A stretch of DNA of 38,764 nucleotides from the NCBI GenBank assembly GCA_002919265.1, contig PKEY01000123.1, positions 1-38,764 on the forward strand. Direction: 5' to 3'. The notes beneath the pieces were generated by a model. It worked only from the letters and a program-made list of their open reading frames with translations. It was not told where the DNA came from and searched no databases. The translations under genes and the position numbers were made by a program. Positions 18,935 through 26,481 of the stretch are shown one piece after another; position 1 is the stretch's first letter; every line of letters starts with the position of its first letter. This stretch comes from Hyphomicrobiaceae bacterium. GTDB lineage: Bacteria > Pseudomonadota > Alphaproteobacteria > Rhizobiales > Hyphomicrobiaceae.

Positions 18935-19333
18935 TTATTTGACGATCACTCCCGGACCGAGAACGACTTCGCGCCCGTCAGTCAGAATCGCGACAGCCCC
19001 TGCGGAAGTGACCTGTAACGCTTTAACCTCTCCCTCTACCGTGCCGTCAGCGGATGTTATGTAGCGACCAATGAGCCCGTCAGCCTGGGATAGCGACAGC
19101 GCCGTCATGATGGCATCGAGTTTGCTGTTCGCCAAAAGGGCTTGCTCCACATTCGAAAAGGCCGCCAACTGAGCAAGGTATTCCGTAGACTGCACCGGCT
19201 CAGTCGGGTCCTGGTTTTTCATTTGAGCGATCAGGAGATGCAAGAAGGCATCGTAGTCGAGACTTCCTGAGCGGGTGGCTCTTGTCCCTGGTGTCGGGTC
19301 AGCCGTGATCCCACTGACAGCTTCCACATTCAT
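18935..19333 (-). CDS. flgD: Hook-capping scaffold protein FlgD (short form)
   Basis: The 132-residue protein contains the FlgD core YDAFLHLLIAQMKNQDPTEP with VQSTEYLAQLAAFSNVEQAL, followed by a small beta-rich part (GLIGRYITSADGTVEGEV...). It lacks the longer C-terminal domains of enteric FlgD, as normally seen in Rhizobiales. FlgD caps the growing hook. The ATG at 19333 is 4 bases beyond the flbT stop with GGTGA before it; an in-frame ATG at 19351 would overlap flbT. Confidence 0.93.
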   Translation of the reverse strand: MNVEAVSGITADPTPGTRATRSGSLDYDAFLHLLIAQMKNQDPTEPVQSTEYLAQLAAFSNVEQALLANSKLDAIMTALSLSQADGLIGRYITSADGTVEGEVKALQVTSAGAVAILTDGREVVLGPGVIVK

Positions 19334-19337
19334 TTTT

Positions 19338-19754
19338 TCACCGTATCTCAAGTCCCGGGCTCTGGTTGGTAACTGCTGCCCTCAGAATCTCATCTTCAAT
19401 GGGAAACAAGACTCGTATTGTCTTAAGCGCGTCGAACGCCCTGCCACTCAAAAAGAGAGTGCGAACGCGCTCAAGGCCGGCAAGGACAGCGGCATTCTCA
19501 AAAGTCGACACCAGATTGCTATAAAGTTGCTCAAAATGCCGCTGAATTTCCTGTGCCTTGGCCGGCTCCATGAGCATGATCTGGACAACAAAATAAAGCT
19601 GGCGTAACGGCGTTGTGGCCTGCTCTGGTTGGAGAACGTGGTTCTCGAGCAGAAATGTGGCGTCGTTCAGAAGCTCCAGCGTAACCTTGCGATCAGTTCT
19701 CAGTACGGCCCCATTCACGAAAAGCCGCTCTCCAGATCGCAGGGAGATGTGCAT
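19338..19754 (-). CDS. flbT: Flagellin mRNA regulator FlbT
   Basis: The 138-residue protein matches FlbT: SLRSGERLFVNGAVLRTDRK, then FLLENHVLQPEQATTPLRQLYF. In Caulobacter FlbT represses flagellin translation through the 5' end of its mRNA; in some Rhizobiales it acts positively. The flagellin genes it would control are not in this window. The ATG at 19754 has GAGG at a good distance. An alternative GTG at 19766 overlaps the flaF stop by 4 bases and has AAAGG upstream, so four extra residues are possible. Confidence 0.93.
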   Translation of the reverse strand: MHISLRSGERLFVNGAVLRTDRKVTLELLNDATFLLENHVLQPEQATTPLRQLYFVVQIMLMEPAKAQEIQRHFEQLYSNLVSTFENAAVLAGLERVRTLFLSGRAFDALKTIRVLFPIEDEILRAAVTNQSPGLEIR

Positions 19755-19762
19755 GCTTCGCC

Positions 19763-20122
19763 TCACGAGAGACCTTTCTTGATAGCCTCCATGACTTCGA
19801 TGAGGTCAGAGAAGCTTCCGGAACCATCCAAACGAAGACGCTCCGCCTCTCTGAGCACCCACAGCCCTATCGAAATCAGTCTTGCGCGCAAAGCTGGAGG
19901 AAGATCGTTTTCGGCGCTCGCCAAATCCTCAAGCAAAATAGACCAAAGCTGATTCACGTAACGAACTGCTTCAGCCCGTTCGGCTGTTAGGCCTTCGCGC
20001 GAGTCAGCAAGCCGCAATAGTTCAATTGCTTTCTCGAAAGCCGCCCTTTCACGCTCTCGAGCTAAGCGGGGCGTCTCTTCCAGTACTTCATTGTATGCTG
20101 ATTGGGAAAGCGAAGCCGCCAT
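19763..20122 (-). CDS. flaF: Flagellar biosynthesis regulator FlaF
   Basis: A 119-residue helical protein matching FlaF (SQSAYNEVLEETPRLARERERAAFEKAI near the N-terminus, then WSILLEDLASAENDLPPALRARLISIGLWVLREA). FlaF works opposite FlbT in flagellin production and is needed for flagellin secretion in Caulobacter. The gene sits between flgL (24-base gap) and flbT, the standard arrangement in this order. Confidence 0.93.
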   Translation of the reverse strand: MAASLSQSAYNEVLEETPRLARERERAAFEKAIELLRLADSREGLTAERAEAVRYVNQLWSILLEDLASAENDLPPALRARLISIGLWVLREAERLRLDGSGSFSDLIEVMEAIKKGLS

Positions 20123-20146
20123 GTCGCCTCTCTCGACCCGATCGGC

Positions 20147-21196
20147 TTAGAGATAGTGGAGAATACTCATGTCGCGGAGACGCGCCGTCAGGGCGTAAGC
20201 TGTCTCCAATTGCGTTAACAGGGACGTTACGCGCACTGAAGCCTCGTACTGATCAACACCTTCCAAGTCGACGATGTGCTGCGAGAGCACATTGCGTTGT
20301 ATCATCATTCGCTCGTTTGCCAGCTCGATCCGCTCCTGAGCAACGCCCGTTTTTGCTCTCAAGCTGGTCAGCTCCTGAATAGCCAGGGCCGTAGTGCGAA
20401 CAGCGGTGTCCACCAATGCCTGGAATGCCGCCGTATTGAGATTTTCGCCCCCAAGGTCAGCTAGCATGACGTAAGCGCTCGCCAGCTTACGGATTGCGCT
20501 TTCGTTGGCGTTAGAAGAGGTTTCTATTGTCTCGCCTATGGAAATCCTGCTTTTAACATTCGTATCGGAAGCCATTGACCAGTTTGCGGACCACGCCGGT
20601 TTCTCGAAGAGAGCTGCGAAGGCCCCATCTAAGAACCCCTGAAGATCGGCTGCCGCGATGTTCGCAACAGCTGGATCCGACTGGTTTACACCGAACGTCG
20701 AGAAAAAGGCATCATTCACGGCCTGCCGGCTTGCTGGAGGCGGCTCAGAGAAATAGTTTGCCAGCGGAGTCTTTTCCGTGTTGATGCCCCCAAAGAGATA
20801 AGTCCCATCGACAGCGGTATTGATAGCGCTTATCAGGGAAGCTAGCCGCGCACGAGCTTCCGAGGCCAAAATTTCCGGCCCATTAGAGCTATCGCGAGCC
20901 CCCAGGAGCGCCCCAAGAAACGCTTCCGCATCGTCCGTCAGTCCTTCGAGAGCTGCTTGCGTCGCCTTCAAGCGAGCTGCAGCAATTGCGTTCGTGTCAG
21001 AGATCGCGGTGAGTCGTGCAAATTCGTTTCGCAAAGAGACAGTCTGACCTGCCCGGAAGCCGAGTCCCACCCCAACATCCGCCAGCCGACCCGTCGTTGC
21101 CTCCTTCTGGGCGGTGGACAGCGCATTTTGAGTCTTCAAGAGCGCGAGCCGCATCGACTCTGAAAGAGCTCGCGTCGATATGGACGAAACGGTCAT
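20147..21196 (-). CDS. flgL: Hook-filament junction protein FlgL
   Basis: The 349-residue protein is flagellin-like: an N-terminal helical region (SISTRALSESMRLALLKTQNALSTAQKEATTGRLADVG) and a matching C-terminal helical region (LSQHIVDLEGVDQYEASVRVTSLLTQLETAYALTARL), with a variable middle. It forms the second junction ring between hook and filament. The ATG at 21196 is used because it falls 4 bases after the flgK stop; the frame is open to 21217 inside flgK. Confidence 0.92.
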   Translation of the reverse strand: MTVSSISTRALSESMRLALLKTQNALSTAQKEATTGRLADVGVGLGFRAGQTVSLRNEFARLTAISDTNAIAAARLKATQAALEGLTDDAEAFLGALLGARDSSNGPEILASEARARLASLISAINTAVDGTYLFGGINTEKTPLANYFSEPPPASRQAVNDAFFSTFGVNQSDPAVANIAAADLQGFLDGAFAALFEKPAWSANWSMASDTNVKSRISIGETIETSSNANESAIRKLASAYVMLADLGGENLNTAAFQALVDTAVRTTALAIQELTSLRAKTGVAQERIELANERMMIQRNVLSQHIVDLEGVDQYEASVRVTSLLTQLETAYALTARLRDMSILHYL

Positions 21197-21200
21197 CGCA

Positions 21201-22667
21201 CTACCCCGCTGCCGCAATCAGAACCCGCAGCATTTCATCAATACTGGAAATAAGGCGCGCTGTTGCCTGATATGATCTTTCAAGATCCAACAGTAGCGTC
21301 ATCTCATGATCCAGATTGACGCCCGTGGCATTCGACAACGCCTCTGATGAGCGCGCAAAGAGCGTGTTCCGGTATTCGAGCTCAGCATTCGAGCTCATGC
21401 GAGCTTCTTGCAGCCAAGCGACCGATCCAGATGCAAAAGTGAATATGGATGCACTCGTATTAAGTTGTGCAGCGGAGTCGAAGCTTCTCGGTGCGTTCAG
21501 TTTGTCGAGTAATTCCTGGAGTCGATCCGAAAAACCTGCTGCGCCGGTGATGTTGTAAACGTAAGCTGCGCCGGCGATGCCACCGTCGCGGAGCTTTGTG
21601 GCATCTCCTCCTTGAAGGGGATCGACTGCAGGGTTTACTCTGATAAGCCCTGCTAGACCTGCAACCAGGATGCCTGCGGGCGGTACATCCCCGCCGGAAT
21701 ACGTAAACAAGCCAGGAGCATCCGGCAGGGATGGAGGCGTGCCCTGATCGCTTTCGGCGAAGATTTCAATGAGGGCGCGAGCTATTTCATCGAGCTGACT
21801 CTGGTAAACGATTGCTATTTCGTCTCGAATCGCCAGCAAACCCGCCAGCCGTCCGCTTGCGATTGCCAAGCCTGTTTCAGCGCCAGAAACCTGTACGCCG
21901 TCCGCAAAGACGGCATTGCCAACGGTCGCGGCGGAATAAAGCAAAGTCGGATCAAAGACGATCTCGCGCGCTCTCGTCTCGAACAGCGTTATGCCGCTGT
22001 CCGTTTGGATCACCATGTCGCCATCGGCGCGCGATATCGTCCGAATGCCGATTTCTTCCGAAATTTGCAGAAGCAGACGATCCCGCTGGTCCAGATAGTC
22101 TGTGACGTCTGCTCCTGAGCGAGTGCCATTGACAATGGCGGTATTCACCGTCTCGAATTGAGCGAGAAGGGTATTTAGACGCTCGACAGAGCTTGCGATT
22201 TCCCGGTCCGCCTGTAAGCGAAGATCCTGGACCAGCTCTGTGGCGCTGTTCAGAGCTTGCACTAGATCTCGCGCTGCTCCCACGGCAGACTGTGCCGCAA
22301 CCGTGTCATGCGGCACAGATGCGTAAAGCTGAAGAGCGTCATTCAATTTGCCGATGAGCGCCGCTGGCGAGTATTCGAGCTCCGGATCAAGTATCGTTGC
22401 ATCGAGCTTGTCCAGCGCAGCGGCAATGCTGCGTTGCTGCGCGAGACTAGCGTTTGTTGCAAGAAGATGTGCCAACAGCGGCGCGCTGGACACCCGTCCG
22501 ACGGAAGCAAGCCGCAGACCGCCTTCAGGGACAGTGATGACATTCGCGATTTTGCGCGAAGCAAGAAGCTCGCCTGCACTAGTGACATTGCGGGAGATAA
22601 TCGACGTCTGACCCGATATGACGGCGAGCCCACTCCGAGCAACGTCAAGCGCATTTGAAAGCGTCAT
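21201..22667 (-). CDS. flgK: Hook-associated protein FlgK
   Basis: The 488-residue protein has the FlgK N-terminus (ALDVARSGLAVISGQTSIISRNVTSAGE) and the C-terminal helix with VNLDHEMTLLLDLERSYQATARLISSIDEML, typical of the outermost hook proteins. FlgK forms the first junction ring. Its start is 34 bases after flgE. The final codon region overlaps nothing, and flgL follows after 4 bases. Confidence 0.94.
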   Translation of the reverse strand: MTLSNALDVARSGLAVISGQTSIISRNVTSAGELLASRKIANVITVPEGGLRLASVGRVSSAPLLAHLLATNASLAQQRSIAAALDKLDATILDPELEYSPAALIGKLNDALQLYASVPHDTVAAQSAVGAARDLVQALNSATELVQDLRLQADREIASSVERLNTLLAQFETVNTAIVNGTRSGADVTDYLDQRDRLLLQISEEIGIRTISRADGDMVIQTDSGITLFETRAREIVFDPTLLYSAATVGNAVFADGVQVSGAETGLAIASGRLAGLLAIRDEIAIVYQSQLDEIARALIEIFAESDQGTPPSLPDAPGLFTYSGGDVPPAGILVAGLAGLIRVNPAVDPLQGGDATKLRDGGIAGAAYVYNITGAAGFSDRLQELLDKLNAPRSFDSAAQLNTSASIFTFASGSVAWLQEARMSSNAELEYRNTLFARSSEALSNATGVNLDHEMTLLLDLERSYQATARLISSIDEMLRVLIAAAG

Positions 22668-22701
22668 TGCGCCGCCCCGCTAATTCGATTCCAACCGAAG
22701 G

Positions 22702-23958
22702 TTAGCGTTTCAAATTGACCAGCACGTCGAAAAGGTCCGCGCCGGTTTGAAATACCTTGGAATTCGCGGTGTAATTGCGCTGCGACTCAATCATCGTGGT
22801 GAGTTCGGATGCGAGATCGACATTGGACTGTTCAAGCGCGCCAGAAACAATGGCTCCAAGGCCGCCCGTGCCAGCGAATCCAATGCGCACGTCACCGGAA
22901 TCCTGGGTGGCGAGGTAGGCATTTCCAGAATGCGGCCGGAGATTATCTGGGCTCGTCACGGTGGCCAGAGGAATGCGATGTGTCGGTACGCGCATCCCAT
23001 TCTCGTAAATGGCATACAGATAGCCATCATCGGATATCTCTATCGAATCCACTGCGCTTGGTGCATTTCCATTCACGAATGCATCCAGCAGAACGTAATC
23101 TGCGGCGAGCTGGCTCGACTTGGACAAATCCAGCGTCAAGACAGAGCCATTAGGAATTGCCGCACTGATTGAAGTTGGACTTGCCGGATCCAGGCTCCCC
23201 GTCGCGGGATCGAATGTCAAAGTCACGGTCGCAAGCGGACCGCTACCATAGGGGAAGCCGCCTCCCGCGCTGGCAGCCGAACGATCGAATATCGTAATTT
23301 CCCATGTATTGTCGGCAGTCTTCGCGCTGTATACGTCCAACAGCACTTCTCTGCCGAGGTTGTCGTAGGCAACCAGCGATGTTTTGCTGGTGAATTGAGC
23401 CGAGGCCGCATTGGCTGAAGGAAGATTGGCTGCCGGGATGATTTCTGCCTCGGATGGCAGATTTACGTAGAATCTGCCCGTCGTCGATGGAACCGCCCGC
23501 ATCCCGAGTTCGGAAATATTTATAACCTCAAGCCCGGTATAGCCATTTGCAACGACAGTCGGTTCCCCGTTCGCAAGAGGGTAGCCCAGCAATTGATAAC
23601 CTGCCGCATTCACGAGCCGGCCGTCGCCGTCCATCACGAACGAACCAGCGCGCGTCATGTAAACTTGGCCGCTTGTGTCGGATACGAGGAAAAATCCGTT
23701 CCCGCGAATTGCGAGATCTGTCGTAGAGGTAGTGTAGGAAATCGGGCCCTGGCTGCTAATGGCGTAACGCGTGTGAGACTCAACGCCGCCGGAGACGTAG
23801 CTCCCGCCCGCGTCCAGCACCAGTGTCGAGAACTCCGTGGACGCGCGCTTATAACCGGTCGTGCTCATGTTGGCGATGTTGTCCGCCACGGTGCCGAGCC
23901 GGGCGGCCTGAGCCGCCATTCCGGAAGCTCCGGTCCGCATCATTCCATAAAGGCTCAT
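22702..23958 (-). CDS. flgE: Flagellar hook protein FlgE
   Basis: The 418-residue protein has the hook N-terminal motif (MMRTGASGMAAQAARLGTVADNIANMSTTGYKRAST), a beta-rich middle and the C-terminal helix (GALEQSNVDLASELTTMIESQRNYTANSKVFQT). It forms the curved hook. It is the first gene of the long leftward flagellar series and lies 124 bases after ftcR, the presumed activator. Only a weak AGGG lies before its ATG. Confidence 0.96.
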   Translation of the reverse strand: MSLYGMMRTGASGMAAQAARLGTVADNIANMSTTGYKRASTEFSTLVLDAGGSYVSGGVESHTRYAISSQGPISYTTSTTDLAIRGNGFFLVSDTSGQVYMTRAGSFVMDGDGRLVNAAGYQLLGYPLANGEPTVVANGYTGLEVINISELGMRAVPSTTGRFYVNLPSEAEIIPAANLPSANAASAQFTSKTSLVAYDNLGREVLLDVYSAKTADNTWEITIFDRSAASAGGGFPYGSGPLATVTLTFDPATGSLDPASPTSISAAIPNGSVLTLDLSKSSQLAADYVLLDAFVNGNAPSAVDSIEISDDGYLYAIYENGMRVPTHRIPLATVTSPDNLRPHSGNAYLATQDSGDVRIGFAGTGGLGAIVSGALEQSNVDLASELTTMIESQRNYTANSKVFQTGADLFDVLVNLKR

Positions 23959-24030
23959 CGCGCCAATGCCCTGCCTGGAATTTCTTTCGACTTCTTTGAT
24001 GAGATCACGAGCAGCTTGCGTCGAGCTGGT

Positions 24031-24061
24031 GGGGAGCGGCCATCCGCCTCTGCCGCTCCCC
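24031..24061 (-). terminator. GC-rich hairpin between ftcR and flgE
   Basis: A perfect 10-bp stem (GGGGAGCGGC / GCCGCTCCCC) with an 11-base loop lies 22 bases after the ftcR stop and 72 before flgE. No T-run follows on either strand, so it is not a standard intrinsic terminator. It could insulate ftcR from flgE, slow polymerase or stabilise an RNA end. Confidence 0.4.
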
Positions 24062-24082
24062 TGCGCGCGCTACCCCGCTGCG

Positions 24083-24757
24083 CTATTGGTAATTCAGCCG
24101 GTAACCGAGGTACCGCTGAGAATCGATTGGATCGTAACCGAGCCGCTCGCGAAGCCTTTTCCTGAGCTTGCTGATGTGGCTTTCGATTACCGTCTCGTCG
24201 ATGCCATCGCCGAAAAGGCCGTAGACGGAGTTGAAAATTTGCGATTTCGTAACGCGGCGACCTTTGTTCATGACGAGATATTCGAGAATGCGCCGCTCGC
24301 GCCGCGGTAATGGCAGAACCTCGCCACGCACCTCGGGATCCCGGCCATCGAAGAAAACGCGCAGGTCTCCGGCTTCCACTCCCTCATGTTCACTTCTGTT
24401 GGAGCGACGCCGGATCGCTTCAATGCGCGCCAGGATCTCGCGAACATGAACGGGCTTTCTCACAACGTCATCGACACCGGCCGCGAAAAGCTCCAGGGTT
24501 TCTTCGAGTGATTTGTGATCGTTCAGTGCAATGACGGCCGCCGATGAACGACCCCGGATTTTTCTGGAGAGCATCTGGCGCTGCGGGCAGGAACCCAAGA
24601 GAAACGCTTCGACGGCTGAGATGTCCGGTTCGGAGACTGTTTCCACCCACTGGTCAAAGTCCTTGGGCCCCAAGCCGGTGGCCGACACCCCCTCCCGATC
24701 GAACCAAGACGCGTAGCCGCCAGACACAGTTTCACGTTCGTCGACGATTACGATCAT
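24083..24757 (-). CDS. ftcR: Flagellar transcriptional regulator FtcR
   Basis: The 224-residue protein has an N-terminal receiver-like domain (1-115) and a C-terminal OmpR/PhoB-type winged helix (about 130-224, with [20 protein letters not shown] and [19 protein letters not shown]). It closely recalls Brucella FtcR, which activates hook and other flagellar genes. The position of the usual phospho-acceptor aspartate reads AVEAFLLG, so phosphorylation at the canonical site is not expected, although the early acidic pair (VDERE) and the KPVHVREI lysine remain. The ATG at 24757 follows AGGGGGG by 5 bases and gives the usual MIVIVDERE start. The frame is open to 24826. It precedes flgE on the same strand. 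Confidence 0.93.
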   Translation of the reverse strand: MIVIVDERETVSGGYASWFDREGVSATGLGPKDFDQWVETVSEPDISAVEAFLLGSCPQRQMLSRKIRGRSSAAVIALNDHKSLEETLELFAAGVDDVVRKPVHVREILARIEAIRRRSNRSEHEGVEAGDLRVFFDGRDPEVRGEVLPLPRRERRILEYLVMNKGRRVTKSQIFNSVYGLFGDGIDETVIESHISKLRKRLRERLGYDPIDSQRYLGYRLNYQ

Positions 24758-24797
24758 TGCTGCCCCCCTAGTCAGATTTCGATCGTCTGCATTTTTT

Positions 24798-24836
24798 GAG
24801 TACAATCTCTCCAACGAATCCGTCAACTATTGTTGA
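24798..24836 (-). promoter_or_regulatory. Possible ftcR promoter with overlapping inverted repeat
   Basis: On the minus strand TTGACG (24821-24826) is a good -35 match. At 17-18 bases the -10 candidates (GTACTC/TACTCA) are poor. An inverted repeat TCAAC-TATT-GTTGA (24823-24836) overlaps the -35. Weak evidence for a regulated promoter 40-80 bases before ftcR. Confidence 0.25.
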
Positions 24837-24989
24837 TAATATGACAAACAAGCAGATAACGCTGTCTGGGGATCAGTGGCCGTTTCGCATCAGTGTGGCG
24901 GGCAACAGAAAGCCACCCGCAACCAGCCCGAGAGAGGAGCTGGCCACGAGCGGCCTAAGTCATCGAAAAAACTTAGCTAGTTGAGAGTG

Positions 24990-26207
24990 TTAACCAGCCG
25001 CAGCTTTCAAGCCGTATTCAAGGTCGGCGATAAGGTCATCGACCGATTCGAGGCCTACGGACAGTCGTAACATGCCATCGCCGATACCGAACTCGGCCCG
25101 TGCGTCGGCGCTGAGACGTTGGTGCGTAGTCGTCGCAGGATGCGTAATGAGAGACTTCGCGTCTCCAAGATTGTTGGAGATCCGGATCAGGCGCAGCGCA
25201 TTCAGGAAGCGGAAGGCTGCAGGCTTGCCGCCAGCGATGTCGAACGTCACGACCTGACCGCCGCCGGACATTTGCCGCCGGATAATGTCGGCCTGAGGAT
25301 GGTCCGGACGGCCGCAGTAAAGAACACGCGCGACCTGCGGTTTGTCAGCGAGGAAATCGGCAATGCGCGCCGCACGTGCGCATTGTGCCTCCACACGGAG
25401 AGGAAACGTTTCCAGCGCCTTGAGCAGCACCCACGCGTTGAACGGGCTTAACGACGGCCCCGTCTGGCGCAGGAAGTTGTGCAAGTGGTCTTTCAGGAAT
25501 TTCTCAGAGCACAGCACGACGCCGCCGAGACATCGCCCCTGGCCATCGATGTGCTTTGTCGCCGAATAGAGCACCACGTCGGCGCCCAACTGCAAAGGCT
25601 TTTGCAGCAGCGGTGTCGCGAACACGTTGTCGACGAAGACGAGCGCGCCGACGTCATGAGCCAGCTGGGCGACGGCCGGAATATCGACAATGTCCAGTGT
25701 GGGGTTCGCCGGCGTCTCGAAAAAAACGGCCTTGGTGTTGGGCCGGATGGCCTTGCGCCACGCCTCGATATCGCGCCCGTCAACCAACGTCGACGAGATG
25801 CCAAACCGCGGGCAGAGCTCCTCCACAACGTAGCGGCAGGAGCCGAACATGGCGCGCGAGGCAACAATATGATCGCCGGCTTTCAGGTAGCAAAGAAGAG
25901 CTGACGTCACCGCGGCCATGCCTGTCGCGGTGGCACGGCATGCCTCGGCGCCTTCCAGCAGCCGCATCCGCTCTTCAAACATCGCTACGGTGGGATTGGA
26001 GAAGCGCGAGTAGATGAAGCCCGGCTCCTCGTCCTTGAAACGCGCCTCGGCCTGCTCCGCCGTTTCGTAGACGTAGCTCTGCGTGAGGAAAAGAGCTTCA
26101 GCAGTCTCACCGAAACCGGTGCGCAACTGGCCACCGTGAACGAGCAGCGTCTCTGGGCTCCAGTTTTGATTGAGATTTCGGTCGATCGATGCGTCGCGCT
26201 GCGCCAT
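24990..26207 (-). CDS. metZ: O-succinylhomoserine sulfhydrylase
   Basis: The 405-residue protein is a Cys/Met-metabolism PLP enzyme with the cofactor lysine in SATKHIDG (Lys218) and the family segments YSRFSNPTVAMFEERM, ATGMAAVTSALLCYLK and ETPANPTLDIVDI. The pattern matches MetZ, which makes homocysteine directly from O-succinylhomoserine and sulfide in the cytoplasm. A close relation to O-acetylhomoserine sulfhydrylase means the acyl preference is not proven. AAGGAGG lies just before the ATG. Its leader holds a SAM-II riboswitch and a terminator, which fits feedback control by S-adenosylmethionine. Confidence 0.94.
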   Translation of the reverse strand: MAQRDASIDRNLNQNWSPETLLVHGGQLRTGFGETAEALFLTQSYVYETAEQAEARFKDEEPGFIYSRFSNPTVAMFEERMRLLEGAEACRATATGMAAVTSALLCYLKAGDHIVASRAMFGSCRYVVEELCPRFGISSTLVDGRDIEAWRKAIRPNTKAVFFETPANPTLDIVDIPAVAQLAHDVGALVFVDNVFATPLLQKPLQLGADVVLYSATKHIDGQGRCLGGVVLCSEKFLKDHLHNFLRQTGPSLSPFNAWVLLKALETFPLRVEAQCARAARIADFLADKPQVARVLYCGRPDHPQADIIRRQMSGGGQVVTFDIAGGKPAAFRFLNALRLIRISNNLGDAKSLITHPATTTHQRLSADARAEFGIGDGMLRLSVGLESVDDLIADLEYGLKAAAG

Positions 26208-26237
26208 CGGCGCCTCCTTACCCGTCTGGCCGAAGGC

Positions 26238-26277
26238 AAAAAGAAACCCGGCCGGTGGGCCCGCATAAAACGCCGGG
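26238..26277 (-). terminator. Intrinsic terminator in the metZ leader
   Basis: On the minus strand the 6-bp GC stem CCCGGC (26277-26272) / GCCGGG (26252-26247) with a 19-base loop is followed by TTTCTTTTT (26246-26238). It lies between the SAM-II aptamer and the metZ ribosome-binding site. Its 3' arm contains CCGGCCGG, also present in the aptamer. Confidence 0.75.
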
Positions 26278-26298
26278 CGCTGGCCAGGTTCGCGCGCG

Positions 26299-26352
26299 GC
26301 CTTTTAGCGAGTTATTTAACGTGGCTGCAAGCCGGCCGGCCAAATCACCACG
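26299..26352 (-). ncRNA. SAM-II (SAM-alpha) riboswitch of metZ
   Basis: The minus strand reads GTGGTGATTTG, then a GC-rich loop CCGGCCGG, then CTTGCAGCCAC, TTAAATAA and GCTAAAAGG, which are the conserved blocks of the SAM-II aptamer in the expected order. GTGG pairs with CCAC as the outer stem and the 3' GCTAAA segment closes the pseudoknot. SAM-II occurs upstream of methionine genes in alphaproteobacteria. With a terminator directly downstream, SAM binding is predicted to reduce metZ expression. Recognised from memory of the family consensus, not from a covariance search. Confidence 0.92.
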
Positions 26353-26364
26353 GATTTCAATGTG

Positions 26365-26393
26365 CTGATACGCCTGCTGAAGAAGCGCGTCAA
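26365..26393 (-). promoter_or_regulatory. metZ promoter
   Basis: On the minus strand TTGACG (26388-26393), a 17-base spacer and TATCAG (26365-26370) resemble a sigma-70 promoter (5/6 and 4/6 matches). Transcription would start near 26357, just before the SAM-II aptamer, which supports both calls. Confidence 0.65.
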
Positions 26394-26481
26394 GAAATTC
26401 GAGCCGCGCTTATCCGACGCGATCAGGTCAAGCTTGGCGCACCCGGCGGGACGGGCTAGAGAGACCGTCCGGAGGTGCGGG

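Noticed and set aside
24955..24976. CTAAGT...ACTTAG hairpin after metZ as a terminator
   Set aside because: The stem is AT-rich and short, and its T-run lies inside the loop rather than after the stem, so it does not look like a working terminator.
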